Origin: an uncultured Alphaproteobacteria bacterium
GTDB lineage: Bacteria; Pseudomonadota; Alphaproteobacteria; HIMB59; GCA-002718135
DNA: 64,000 nucleotides
Reading direction: 5' to 3'
Assembly: GCA_902614085.1 (NCBI GenBank)
Contig: CACMJS010000001.1
Location: 735,127-799,126 of the forward strand
The position numbers were made by a program, and so were the translations under genes. The notes under the pieces are model-generated. The model was given only the letters and a program-made list of their open reading frames with translations. It was not told the origin of the DNA and did not search any database. Positions 9,627 to 20,045 of this stretch are shown here, in pieces. Every line of letters begins with the position of its first letter. Position 1 is the first letter of the stretch.

Positions 9627-10408
9627 TTTTTATAATTATGATCTACTTGATATCCTTTTACCTCAATTGGCTCAACTGGTGTTGTTCTCTCCATATTGTC
9701 TATACCCTTAGCAATTCTATCAATCCAAATCCCGGATGTTTTTTCAGGACAAACCCAATGAACAGAATTTTTTATTACCCTTTGAACATCTTTATTATAA
9801 TAAACAGGGTAGGACTCGTGACCTGGTCTAAAATAAAATATTTTACCGTTACCTCTTTTATAACAAAGGCCTGATCTAAAAACTTCACCACCTTCAAACC
9901 AACTTACAAATACTGTTTCATCTGGTGCTGGAACTTGAAAAGGTTCTCCATACATCTCAGTCATATCAATTTCAAAATATTCCCCCAAACCTTCGGCAAT
10001 AGGGTGGCCTGGGTTGCAAACCCAAACTCTTTCCTTTTCTCCTCTTTCTGCCCATCTAATATTTGCAGTTGTACCCATCATTCTTTTAAATATTTTTGAA
10101 TGATGACCAGAGTGAAGTACTAAAAGACCCATTCCCTCTAAAACTCTTTGTTGTATCCTATCTACAATTTTGTCTTCTACTAGATTATGAGCTTTGTGGC
10201 CCCACCAAATTAGAACATCAGTTTTCTCAAGTAATTCCTCACTTAAACCATGATCTTTTTCTTCAAGAGTGGCAGTAGAAATATTCAAACTTTTATCCTC
10301 AGATAAAAAATCTTTAATACAACCATGAATACCTTTTGGGTAAATTGATTTTACATGTTCGTCTTCTTGTTCATGTACAAATTCATTCCAAATTACTAAA
10401 TTGACCAT
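9623..10408 (-). CDS. ThuA-domain protein
   Basis: VIWNEFVHEQEDEHVKSIYPKGIHGCIKDFL and VLIWWGHKAHNLV, GLLVLHSGHHSKIFKRMMGT. Confidence 0.85.
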   Translation of the reverse strand: MVNLVIWNEFVHEQEDEHVKSIYPKGIHGCIKDFLSEDKSLNISTATLEEKDHGLSEELLEKTDVLIWWGHKAHNLVEDKIVDRIQQRVLEGMGLLVLHSGHHSKIFKRMMGTTANIRWAERGEKERVWVCNPGHPIAEGLGEYFEIDMTEMYGEPFQVPAPDETVFVSWFEGGEVFRSGLCYKRGNGKIFYFRPGHESYPVYYNKDVQRVIKNSVHWVCPEKTSGIWIDRIAKGIDNMERTTPVEPIEVKGYQVDHNYKK

Positions 10409-10414
10409 GCTATT

Positions 10415-11389
10415 TTATCTGACTCTTCCACCGTGAAATCTGTGACCTAGAATTGCAAGTATTATAATTAAGCCATTAAAGAATTGTCTCCATACTCCAC
10501 TCATGCCCATAGCCACAACACCGACTTCCATATAAGCTATAACACCAACTCCAAAAACAGCTCCAACTATAGTTCCAACACCACCCCAAGTAGGTGTGCC
10601 TCCAATAAACACTGCAGCCAGAGCAAGTAATAAGTAACCAAATCCTTGCGTTGGCCACCAGGTAAAATTGATTAAACAGGAAAAAATTCCTGCAAGTGCC
10701 GCACCTAAACCAACATACATAAAAGCACTTATTCTAACCCAATTAACATTAATTCCCATTTGTGCCGCTGAGTCTGGATTGTCTCCTACATGATGAATAT
10801 GGATTCCAAATACATGTTTCCTGTAAAGATAATAGGAAAATATTGTAAACAACGCAGCCCAGTACACTTGCATTGGAACACCAAAGAGTTTCCCAACTAA
10901 TACATCGTAGATCCAGTGATCAGAAATTTCCATAAAAGAAATTGATTTACTATCACTAGCTACAAACAAAAATCCTCTTATAAAAAATAATGCCCCAAGA
11001 GAAGCAACCAAGGATGAAAGGCGTCCATAAACAACTAAACATCCCATTAGTATACCAACTACTGCTCCAGAAAGTATTCCTATAAGAATACATAATAATG
11101 GATCAAGTCCCGCTTTTAATAAAAGAGCAAAAATGTATGCTGACAATCCAAAAGTAGAGGCAAAAGACAAGTCTATTTCTCCTGCAGTAACTAAAAAAAC
11201 AAGAGGTATAACCATAAACATAATTACTGGAAGCATTACAAAAACAGATTGATGTAAATTTGGTCTCATCATTACTTCTGGAGCTCCAATTAGGAAAACC
11301 AACATTAAAATTATAAAGTAACCTAAGCTTCCTAATGCTCTTCCATTTTTTCCAATTAAATTTTTAAATGTATTTTCTTTGGTACTCAT
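10415..11389 (-). CDS. Ribose-type sugar ABC permease (RbsC/FrcC-like)
   Basis: Polytopic; TAGEIDLSFAS, LAAVFIGGTPTWGGVGTIVGAVFG typical of BPD_transp_2. Confidence 0.9.
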   Translation of the reverse strand: MSTKENTFKNLIGKNGRALGSLGYFIILMLVFLIGAPEVMMRPNLHQSVFVMLPVIMFMVIPLVFLVTAGEIDLSFASTFGLSAYIFALLLKAGLDPLLCILIGILSGAVVGILMGCLVVYGRLSSLVASLGALFFIRGFLFVASDSKSISFMEISDHWIYDVLVGKLFGVPMQVYWAALFTIFSYYLYRKHVFGIHIHHVGDNPDSAAQMGINVNWVRISAFMYVGLGAALAGIFSCLINFTWWPTQGFGYLLLALAAVFIGGTPTWGGVGTIVGAVFGVGVIAYMEVGVVAMGMSGVWRQFFNGLIIILAILGHRFHGGRVR

Positions 11390-12135
11390 TAATGTTTACT
11401 CACTGCATCTTTCATAACTTTCATAAGTGCTTCAGGACCCTCAATATCATTTTTATTTAATTGATGAACAACTTCACCTCTGTCTAAAACAATAAATCTA
11501 TCAGAAATATCATAGACATGATAAATATTATGACCAATAAATAAAACTGATCTTCCAGATTTTTTAACATTATCTACAAAATCAAAAACTTTTTGAGTCT
11601 CAATGAGTGAAAGGGCTGTTGTTGGCTCATCCAATACAATTAACTCTGCATTGTTATATATTGCTCTTGCTATTGCTACTCCTTGTCTTTCACCACCCGA
11701 TAAATTACCAACGGGTGATTCAGCATCAATTAGTTTTGATGTAAATCCAATTTCTCTAATTAATTTGTTTGCTTCTCTTACTTGTTCTTTTTCTCTTATA
11801 AAACCAAATCTATGTTTTAATTCTTTGCCCATAAAAATATTCCACACTATCGATTGCTGTGGACATAAGGCTCTGTCTTGGAAAACAGTTTCTATTCCAG
11901 CCTCTCTGGCTTTTGAGGCATTCCAATTTTTAACTTCATTTCCTCTAATTATAATTTGTCCATCATCCGGAGCATGAACACCAACTAACGTTTTGATTAA
12001 TGTGGATTTACCAGCTCCATTATCTCCAATAAGTCCAACAACTTCTCCAACATCAACTTTTATTGATGCTTTTTTTAATGCTGTTATTCCGCCAAAACTT
12101 TTGGAAACATTTTTAAGTTCTATTATTGCGCTCAT
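11389..12135 (-). CDS. Sugar ABC transporter ATP-binding protein (single-domain, FrcA-like)
   Basis: GDNGAGKSTLIKTLVG, NLSGGERQGVAIARA, LDEPTTALS. Confidence 0.9.
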   Translation of the reverse strand: MSAIIELKNVSKSFGGITALKKASIKVDVGEVVGLIGDNGAGKSTLIKTLVGVHAPDDGQIIIRGNEVKNWNASKAREAGIETVFQDRALCPQQSIVWNIFMGKELKHRFGFIREKEQVREANKLIREIGFTSKLIDAESPVGNLSGGERQGVAIARAIYNNAELIVLDEPTTALSLIETQKVFDFVDNVKKSGRSVLFIGHNIYHVYDISDRFIVLDRGEVVHQLNKNDIEGPEALMKVMKDAVSKH

Positions 12136-12141
12136 ATATAT

Positions 12142-12168
12142 AGCTGATCTACTTACAGTAGATCAGCT
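12142..12168. repeat. Intercistronic perfect hairpin between binding-protein and ATPase genes
   Basis: AGCTGATCTAC-ttaca-GTAGATCAGCT. Confidence 0.7.
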
Positions 12169-12181
12169 CTGTTTGATATAT

Positions 12182-13171
12182 TTATCTTAAACCTGCGTTA
12201 GCAAGTTCCATAACTGATTTGTAATTCTCAGTATGTACAAATCCTGCACCAGTATCTTGATTTAATGCTCCAGTTCCAAGAACTTTCATTTGACATAAAG
12301 CAAGTACAGGTAAATAGCCTTGTAAGAATGGTTGCTGATCAGAAGTTAAATGAACATAACCATTTTCAAAAGCTGTCATGATTTGCGGACTAGTATCAAA
12401 GCCGATTTGCAATAATTCTCCTGGACCATATCCAGCAGCTTTAGCATATGCTTCAGCATTTCCTAGTTTCTGACCACCATCATGTACAATAATTTTTGTA
12501 TCAGGATTTGCAGCTAGTGCAGCTGAAAATACTGGGATTGCAAGATTTGGATCAGTTGCTTGTTCAGGAGTACCATCAAGAACTACAACATTCATTCCAT
12601 GTTCTTCAAAAATTATTCTAGCGCCATCTTCTCTTTGCGCTCTTGAATAATCTCCAATTGGAACCATTACAATAGCAGTATCACCAGCTTTAAGATCAAA
12701 TCTTCTAATTGCTTCTCTTGCTAATTCTTTACCTTGAGTTGCAAGATTTGCACCAACGTATCCACCTCCATAAGCAGCTCTTACTGCAGGAACATCAACG
12801 TTTTGGTACATCATTAAGATACCAGCTTCACTAGCCATTTTAGCTAGAGGCATAATTGCATCATCACCAGGGTGACCCATCATACCAATACCATCAACGC
12901 CAGCACCAATTGCCTCTCTTAGTTGTTGAATCATTCTGTCTGATTGCCATTCTGAATAAAGAATTTCGGCATCAGCACCAGTATCTCTGATAGCATTTTC
13001 AGCACCAGTTTGAACTATTCCTGCGAAACCATCGCCTTCAGCTCCACCAGCAAAGAAGTGAATTCTTACATCACTACACCATCCATCACCTAAGTTTTTA
13101 TCAATAGCATAAACTGAACCACTGAAAGAAAAAACGAAGAGTGTTGATAATAAAATTTTTAATATTTTCAT
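12182..13171 (-). CDS. Sugar-binding protein, RbsB-like (periplasmic)
   Basis: Signal peptide; VDGIGMMGHPGDDAIMPLAKMASEAGILMMYQNVD; type-1 periplasmic binding fold. Confidence 0.85.
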   Translation of the reverse strand: MKILKILLSTLFVFSFSGSVYAIDKNLGDGWCSDVRIHFFAGGAEGDGFAGIVQTGAENAIRDTGADAEILYSEWQSDRMIQQLREAIGAGVDGIGMMGHPGDDAIMPLAKMASEAGILMMYQNVDVPAVRAAYGGGYVGANLATQGKELAREAIRRFDLKAGDTAIVMVPIGDYSRAQREDGARIIFEEHGMNVVVLDGTPEQATDPNLAIPVFSAALAANPDTKIIVHDGGQKLGNAEAYAKAAGYGPGELLQIGFDTSPQIMTAFENGYVHLTSDQQPFLQGYLPVLALCQMKVLGTGALNQDTGAGFVHTENYKSVMELANAGLR

Positions 13172-13233
13172 TATTCCTCCCTTGAATAAATATAATGTAA
13201 GTGAACTTAAAAAATTAAATTAGTAATGTCAAC

Positions 13234-14670
13234 CTAGTAGAGTCTTTTACTAATCCTTTTGGTCTGACCGTGACTATACACCCCATCTACACCACCATCT
13301 CTTCCATAACCTGACCTTTTGTAACCACCACCTGGAAGATTATTTCCATCAACAAACCAATCGTTTTGCCAAATTATTCCTGCTTGAATTCTATCAGCAG
13401 TCCATTTTGCTTTTTGGTCATCTGCTGTAAATACTCCGGATGCAAGACCGTATTTTGTTGAATTAGCTATACTTATTGCTTCTTCTTCATCTTCAAAATC
13501 AAATATTGATGTTACTGGACCAAATATTTCTTCTTGGGCAATTGTTGCATCAACTTTGACATTATCAAAAATAGTTGGTTGGTAAAAATTACCATCATCT
13601 CTCTCAGCTTTATCTCCACCTATGGTTAAAGTCGCACCAGATTGTACGCCAGATTTTACATAATTTGAGACTCTTTGCATTTGATCAGTTGATATTAAGG
13701 GTGTTACATCTGTTCCTTCCTCATCACCTGCACCTATTTTTAATTTTTGCGTTTTTGCTACTAGCTTTGTCATATATTCATCTTTAATTTTAGGATGAAC
13801 TATAACTCTAGACATTGCCACACATATTTGACCTGCATTTGGTTTAAAAATTCCTTTAACTGTGCTGTCTACAGCTTTATCAATATCAGCATCGGGATAA
13901 ATTATAGCTGCAGACTTTCCTCCTAATTCAAAATGAGTAGGTATAATTCTATCTGCTGTTTCTTTAAGAATTTCTGAGGCAACTTCAGGTGATCCAGTAA
14001 AGACAATATAATCACTTCCAGGATGTTGAACTAATTTTCGACCAGTTGTTTCTCCATAACCATGAACAATATTTATAATTCCTTTTGGAACGCCAACATC
14101 TTCAAAAATTTGACCATAAAAATTAGAAGATATAGGGCAAAGTTCGGGAGGTTTTATAACTATAGTATTTCCCACTATCCAATTCTGTGCAACCATTCCT
14201 GAAAATATAGAAACTGGATAATTCCAAGGTACAATCTGAAGTGCAACACCAAAAGGCTCTAAAACGACATAGTTTAATGTATCTTTACCAGATGGAATTA
14301 ATTTATTTTCTATTTTATCAGTTAATCCAGCGTAGAAATCAAAGGTATCGGCTGCACCTTCAAATTCACCAATACATTGTTTTATTGTTTTACCGTTTTC
14401 TTGACTTAAAAGTTTACCGCCTTCATTTTTTCGCTCTCTTAATTTTTGAGCTATGGCTCTCATCATTTTTGATTTTTCTTTAGCATCCATGTCAACTAAA
14501 ATTCTTTTATCAAATGCTTTTTTTGCAGCCTGAAAAGCTAAATCAATTTCTTGATCTAATGCTTCATCAATATTCCCTACAATTTTTTGATTAGCAGGAT
14601 TTAGAACAGGAATATTTTTTTTTGATATTGAATCAATAAACTTACCGTCAATAAAATTTCTTAACTCCAT
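13234..14670 (-). CDS. Aldehyde dehydrogenase (NAD-dependent, betaine-aldehyde-dehydrogenase type)
   Basis: FELGGKSAAIIYPDAD, PNAGQICVAMSRV catalytic region, QEEIFGPVTSI. Confidence 0.9.
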   Translation of the reverse strand: MELRNFIDGKFIDSISKKNIPVLNPANQKIVGNIDEALDQEIDLAFQAAKKAFDKRILVDMDAKEKSKMMRAIAQKLRERKNEGGKLLSQENGKTIKQCIGEFEGAADTFDFYAGLTDKIENKLIPSGKDTLNYVVLEPFGVALQIVPWNYPVSIFSGMVAQNWIVGNTIVIKPPELCPISSNFYGQIFEDVGVPKGIINIVHGYGETTGRKLVQHPGSDYIVFTGSPEVASEILKETADRIIPTHFELGGKSAAIIYPDADIDKAVDSTVKGIFKPNAGQICVAMSRVIVHPKIKDEYMTKLVAKTQKLKIGAGDEEGTDVTPLISTDQMQRVSNYVKSGVQSGATLTIGGDKAERDDGNFYQPTIFDNVKVDATIAQEEIFGPVTSIFDFEDEEEAISIANSTKYGLASGVFTADDQKAKWTADRIQAGIIWQNDWFVDGNNLPGGGYKRSGYGRDGGVDGVYSHGQTKRISKRLY

Positions 14671-14716
14671 ATAAGGATATAGATAAAACTAAAGCTCAAG
14701 ATGTGTCAAGTATAGT

Positions 14717-15727
14717 TTAATTATTCGGAACTTTAACAGGAATAAAATAGTCTGGATTTTTCGATTTCTTTATAACCGCTGGAATAATTTCTTTATAAGC
14801 TTGATATAAAGTTTGTGGCTCTGGCATTTGATCTTTTATTACTTCATATAATTTAGGAAGATTGTATGAAGGTATCATAGGAAACATATGGTGCTCAATA
14901 TGGTATTCCATCTTCCAATAAATAAAACTAAAAATCGGATTAAGTCTAACTGATCTTGTCGATAGGCGGTGATCCTTGGCATTTTCTTTTAGACCCATGT
15001 GTTGCGTCACACCCCAGATGCCATTGATGCCAAAGAACTTTGGGATTAAAAATAAAAATATTGGAAGAAAGGTAGAAAAGTAAATTGAAGCAGCTATTAT
15101 TGTGACCCATAATAAGACAAAAATTCTAGAACTATTAATACAATCTTTGATTTTATCTTCTGGAATACAATCTTTCATTACATTAGTTTGAATGCCTAAA
15201 GCATGTTGAATAATTTCAACATAAAGTGATTTGTGAATAGTAAAGAAACCAATTCCGGGAATAAAATTTAAAATAAAACTTACAAATGTATGTTTAGCAA
15301 AAATACTCCCATCAACTTCATAATCATGAGGGTCAACCGAAGCGGTATAGCTGTGGTGAAGAGAATGGCTCCACTTCCATCTAACAGGTTCAAAATTATT
15401 CATAAAACTAGCAATGTTATAGAAGAATTTATTTAATCTTCTATTTTTAAAAGCGGTTCCATGACCACACTCATGCCATATAGCGTCAGCTCCACCCCAC
15501 ATCGTGCAATAAGCAAGATACGCAGGTACAAACCATAGGCTATTCCATGTATATAGGCATAATGAACACAGGATCCCTAATGATAGTACATAAACAATAA
15601 TATGTTTCCAACCTTCAAAATCTGACCTTTTGGATAGGTTTTTGAGTGTTTTTCTATCTATGTTAGCCTTAAACCATTCCTCTGAAATATTGTTTATCCC
15701 TGTTTGAATTTTTTTTGTCTCTGGCAT
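14717..15727 (-). CDS. Fatty acid desaturase-family protein (paralog 2)
   Basis: HECGH, HSLHHS, EYHIEHHMFP; aligns along its length with 7502..8497. Confidence 0.85.
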   Translation of the reverse strand: MPETKKIQTGINNISEEWFKANIDRKTLKNLSKRSDFEGWKHIIVYVLSLGILCSLCLYTWNSLWFVPAYLAYCTMWGGADAIWHECGHGTAFKNRRLNKFFYNIASFMNNFEPVRWKWSHSLHHSYTASVDPHDYEVDGSIFAKHTFVSFILNFIPGIGFFTIHKSLYVEIIQHALGIQTNVMKDCIPEDKIKDCINSSRIFVLLWVTIIAASIYFSTFLPIFLFLIPKFFGINGIWGVTQHMGLKENAKDHRLSTRSVRLNPIFSFIYWKMEYHIEHHMFPMIPSYNLPKLYEVIKDQMPEPQTLYQAYKEIIPAVIKKSKNPDYFIPVKVPNN

Positions 15728-15838
15728 ATTTTGATTATAAATAATAAATATTTCATATTTTTCCAGTAAAAATCTCTTATTTATTTTATAACAAATGCGA
15801 AATATTTAGGTTATTGAGACAGTGATCTTTAAAAATTT

Positions 15839-17134
15839 ATGAATCTTACAATAGTTGGTACTGGTTACGTAGGTTTAGTAACGGGAGCATGTTTTGCTGA
15901 ATTTGGTTACTCTGTAACATGTATCGATAAAGATAATGAACGTCTCGAAAAGCTTAAATCTGGTAAGTGCCCATTTTTTGAACCTGGAATGGATGAACTT
16001 TTAGATAAGCATATAAATAAAACAAAATTATTATCCTTTGCTTCTAGTGTAAAAAGTAATTTAGATAATGCAGATATTATATTTATAACTGTTGGAACAC
16101 CTACACGAAGATTGGAGGATGAAGCTGATCTAAGTTTTGTATGGCAAGTTGCAGAAGAAATTTCTGAAAATATAAAAAAATATTGTTTAGTTGTAACTAA
16201 ATCAACAGTACCGGTTGGAACTACAAGAGAAGTAAAAAAAATTATTTCAAATAAAGTTGATCAAAAATTTTTTGATGTAGTTTCTAATCCTGAATTTTTG
16301 CGAGAAGGATCTGCAATTGATGATTTCATCAGGCCAGATAGAGTTGTGATAGGAACAGATAATCAAAAATCTGAAAATATAATGAGAGAACTTTATAGAC
16401 CATTATTTCTGAAAGAAACCCCAATTGTAGCTACATCAATAGAAACTTCTGAAATAATCAAATATGCATCCAATAGTTTTCTTGCAACAAAAATTGCTTT
16501 CATAAATGAAGTTGCTGACTTATGTGAAGTAGTGGGAGCTGATGTTCAGCAAGTAGCACGTGGAATGGGTATAGATAAAAGAATTGGATCTAAATTTTTA
16601 AATGCAGGACCTGGATTTGGTGGCTCGTGTTTTCCAAAGGATGTAAAAGCTTTTGCTTCAACAGCTAAAAAGAAAAATATTGATCTATCAATAATTAATG
16701 CCGTGAATAAATCAAATCAAGATCGTATAAATAAAATTTCAAATAAAATTATTTCAAAAATACAAAATAATTCTACCGTTACTTTTCTTGGTCTAAGCTT
16801 TAAACCTAATACAGATGACGTAAGAGATTCTACATCGATGAAAATTGCATCAACAATTTTTGAAAAAGGAATTAAAGTTCAATGTTATGATCCTGAAGCA
16901 ATGGATAATGCTAAAAAAGAGAATTCTAATCTTATCTTATTTAACTCTGCATACGAAGCTTGTGAAGGATCTTCTGCAATAATAATTGGAACAGAATGGA
17001 ATGAATTCAGAGCTTTAAATTTTAAAAAAATATCAAATTTGTTACAAGAAAAAATAATTTTTGATTTAAGAAATATTTATATTCCAGAAGATTTAAAAGA
17101 AATGGGATTTGAATATTATGGAACAGGTAAATAA
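15839..17134 (+). CDS. ugd: UDP-glucose 6-dehydrogenase
   Basis: MNLTIVGTGYVGLVTGACFAEFG; FGGSCFPKDVKAF catalytic Cys motif. Confidence 0.93.
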   Translation: MNLTIVGTGYVGLVTGACFAEFGYSVTCIDKDNERLEKLKSGKCPFFEPGMDELLDKHINKTKLLSFASSVKSNLDNADIIFITVGTPTRRLEDEADLSFVWQVAEEISENIKKYCLVVTKSTVPVGTTREVKKIISNKVDQKFFDVVSNPEFLREGSAIDDFIRPDRVVIGTDNQKSENIMRELYRPLFLKETPIVATSIETSEIIKYASNSFLATKIAFINEVADLCEVVGADVQQVARGMGIDKRIGSKFLNAGPGFGGSCFPKDVKAFASTAKKKNIDLSIINAVNKSNQDRINKISNKIISKIQNNSTVTFLGLSFKPNTDDVRDSTSMKIASTIFEKGIKVQCYDPEAMDNAKKENSNLILFNSAYEACEGSSAIIIGTEWNEFRALNFKKISNLLQEKIIFDLRNIYIPEDLKEMGFEYYGTGK

Positions 17135-18524
17135 GTTGGAAATTGAAAATTTTGATAAAGAGGTTTTGAGAGAGTATGATATCCGAGGAGTGGTCGGTAA
17201 CAATATCAATCAAAATACCGCCTATACTATTGGAAGGACATTTGCTTACACAGTAATTAATCGATTAAAATCTAATATAATTGCTACTGGTTTTGATGGA
17301 AGATTAACATCACCAGATTTACATTCAGCACTTTGTGAAGGCTTAAAAGACTCAGGCGCTAAAGTTATTAATATTGGTATGGGTCCTACGCCAATGACTT
17401 ACTTTGCTCATTACCATCTTAATGCAGACGCAGTTATAATGGTTACAGGCTCTCATAATCCTTCAGAATACAATGGCTTTAAAATGGTTTTAAATAAGCA
17501 TTCTTTTTATGCTGAAGACATTCAAAGCCTTCAAAAACTAATTGATCAAAATGATTTAAAATTAAGAGATGGTGAGATAACTAATAAAGATATTAAAAAA
17601 GATTATAACGAAAGATTATTACAGAATATTAATCTCAATAAAAAAATTAAAATTGCTTGGGATATTGGTAATGGTGCGATGGGAGCTGTCATTAAGGAAG
17701 TTACAAATAATTTAAATAATTCTGAAAACATATTAATTAATGAAGACGTTGATGGAAATTTCCCTAATCATCATCCAGATCCAACTGTTCCAAAAAATAT
17801 GGAGCAATTAATAAAGTCAGTCAAAGATAACAAATGTGACATAGGCCTGGCTTTTGATGGAGATGGAGATCGTTTGGGTGTTGTAGATAACTTAGGGAAT
17901 TTAGTTTGGGCAGATCAGTACATGTTATTATTATGCACAGAAATTGCTAACTTATACGATAACCCAAAAATAATTATGGATGTTAAATGTAGTAAGGTTT
18001 TTTTTGATGAAGCAAAAAAACTTAATTGCGATCCTATTATGTCTAAAACTGGTCACTCTCCAATAAAAGAAAAAATGAAAGAATTAAAATCCCCTTTATC
18101 AGGAGAAATGAGTGGTCATGTATGTTATGCTGATGATTTTTATGGTTACGATGATGCAATGTATGTTGCTTTACGCTTATTGCGAATATTATGTAATCAA
18201 GAAAAATCCTTAAATGAGTTAATAAATATATATCCAAAAACTTATTCTACTCCTGAAACAAGGTTTGATGTAGATGAAACAAAAAAATTTTTAATTATTG
18301 AAGAAATAAAAGAAAGAATAAAAAATACAGAAGGTAAAATAATAGATATTGACGGTATAAGAGTTGAAAATGATGATGGGTGGTTTTTAATGAGAGCTAG
18401 TAATACCCAAAACCAACTAACTTGTAGAGCAGAGTCTACTTCTCAAGAAGGCCTTAAGTCTTTGATAGCAATTATCGAAAATCAGTTATCTCTAAGCGGT
18501 GTAAATTATAAGTTTACAATCTAA
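17118..18524 (+). CDS. Phosphomannomutase/phosphoglucomutase
   Basis: VLREYDIRG, VMVTGSHNPSEYNGFK, AFDGDGDRLGVVD; Met at 17118 preferred over TTG at 17109; overlaps ugd stop. Confidence 0.92.
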   Translation: MEQVNKLEIENFDKEVLREYDIRGVVGNNINQNTAYTIGRTFAYTVINRLKSNIIATGFDGRLTSPDLHSALCEGLKDSGAKVINIGMGPTPMTYFAHYHLNADAVIMVTGSHNPSEYNGFKMVLNKHSFYAEDIQSLQKLIDQNDLKLRDGEITNKDIKKDYNERLLQNINLNKKIKIAWDIGNGAMGAVIKEVTNNLNNSENILINEDVDGNFPNHHPDPTVPKNMEQLIKSVKDNKCDIGLAFDGDGDRLGVVDNLGNLVWADQYMLLLCTEIANLYDNPKIIMDVKCSKVFFDEAKKLNCDPIMSKTGHSPIKEKMKELKSPLSGEMSGHVCYADDFYGYDDAMYVALRLLRILCNQEKSLNELINIYPKTYSTPETRFDVDETKKFLIIEEIKERIKNTEGKIIDIDGIRVENDDGWFLMRASNTQNQLTCRAESTSQEGLKSLIAIIENQLSLSGVNYKFTI

Positions 18525-19626
18525 CAAAACAATCACGATTATATTTTTTTAATCTTTTACAGGCTGTATACGCTTCTTTTTTTGAAAAATTTTCAAATCT
18601 AGATTCATAAAGTTGTTTGCCGCTAACTTTTATCAGCACAACATTTGAAATTTTATCTTTAGTAGAAACTGGATATTTACTTTTAATTAATTTAATTTGT
18701 TTTTCTGCATTATTTCTATATTTAAATGTTCCAACAACGATGGAATAAGCATTTTTTTTCTTTTCAATTTTTTTCTTTGCAGTCTCATCTTTCTTAACTA
18801 TTTTTTTATTACTACTTTTTGTTTTAATATTTAATTCAGCAAATTCTTTATCCATTATTATTTTTAAAGATTTGTTTCTTTGGCTTCCTGTATCACCTCC
18901 AAAAATAATTCCTATTAATCTCTTATCATCCCTAACAGCTGAAAAAGCTAACTGAAAACCAGATGCTTTTATATATCCAGTTTTAATTCCATCAGCACCA
19001 TCGTAGCTTAACATTAATTTATTATGCGTTTTGTACGTCTTACCCTTATAAGTAAATTTTGTTTTACTAAACAATTTATACTCTTCTGGAAAATTTGAAA
19101 TCAGTGCATGTGAAAGTTTTGCTATATCTCTTGCAGTTGTTAATTGCGCTCTATTAGGCAGACCTGATGCATTTTTAAATGTTGTATTATTCATACCTAA
19201 ATTTTTTGCATAGCGTGTCATAAGTTTAGCAAACTCTTTTTCACTACCTGATATATTTTCAGAAACTACAGTTGCTACATCATTTGCTGATTTTATTACA
19301 AGCGCATTAATTGCATCTCTAACTTTTATACTTGATCCTGCTTCTAAATAAAGTTTGCTTGGTGATCTTGAAGCGGCAATATTTGATACGCTCAATTGAC
19401 TATCATAACTAAGCTTTCCTTTTTTAATATAATCAAAAACTATGTAGAGAGTCATTATTTTTGTTAAGGATGCAGGATAATTTCTGGTATCGGCATTAAC
19501 TTCGAATAATACTTCTTCCGTATCAAAATCAATAACGATTGCTGCTTTTTTAGCGAAAATATTTGATGAAAAACCTAATATTAAAAAGCTATTTAAAATT
19601 ATGATTAATAATAAATTTTTTTTCAT
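18514..19626 (-). CDS. D-alanyl-D-alanine carboxypeptidase with C-terminal SPOR-like domain
   Basis: Signal peptide; YPASLTKIMTLY (SxxK), KSANDVA, DGIKTGYI; C-terminal SIVVGTFKYRNNAEKQIKLIKSKYP. Confidence 0.9.
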   Translation of the reverse strand: MKKNLLLIIILNSFLILGFSSNIFAKKAAIVIDFDTEEVLFEVNADTRNYPASLTKIMTLYIVFDYIKKGKLSYDSQLSVSNIAASRSPSKLYLEAGSSIKVRDAINALVIKSANDVATVVSENISGSEKEFAKLMTRYAKNLGMNNTTFKNASGLPNRAQLTTARDIAKLSHALISNFPEEYKLFSKTKFTYKGKTYKTHNKLMLSYDGADGIKTGYIKASGFQLAFSAVRDDKRLIGIIFGGDTGSQRNKSLKIIMDKEFAELNIKTKSSNKKIVKKDETAKKKIEKKKNAYSIVVGTFKYRNNAEKQIKLIKSKYPVSTKDKISNVVLIKVSGKQLYESRFENFSKKEAYTACKRLKKYNRDCFVRL

Positions 19627-19709
19627 TTTTTCTTGATTAACATAAGATTTTCGATGCTTTCAAACAGAAAAATACTTTAAAATATTTTAAAACATATTAT
19701 TTAACAAAT

Positions 19710-20045
19710 ATGGCAAATGAAGATCAAAATAGTAACAATAATAAGGATGATTTTCAAAGAGGCCTCTTATTAGATACAAAGCCTAAAACAAAAAAACCAT
19801 CAATGTATAATGTTTTACTCCTAAATGATGATTATACACCAATGGAATTTGTTGTTATGGTGTTAGAAAAAATATTTAATAAAAAACAAGAGGAAGCTAC
19901 TCAAATTATGTTACACGTTCACAAAAATGGTATTGGTGTTTGTGGAACATTTACTTTTGAGGTTGCTGAGTCTAAATGTAAATCAGTAATGGATATGGCA
20001 AAAAAAAATGAACATCCTTTACAATGCACAATGGAAAAAAGTTAA
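19710..20045 (+). CDS. clpS: ATP-dependent Clp protease adaptor ClpS
   Basis: [25 protein letters not shown]. Confidence 0.95.
   Translation: MANEDQNSNNNKDDFQRGLLLDTKPKTKKPSMYNVLLLNDDYTPMEFVVMVLEKIFNKKQEEATQIMLHVHKNGIGVCGTFTFEVAESKCKSVMDMAKKNEHPLQCTMEKS

Noticed and set aside
11603-12190. Plus-strand ORFs 11603..11977 and 11993..12190 opposite the FrcA-like ATPase
   Set aside because: Shadow ORFs of a conserved ABC ATPase; no independent evidence.
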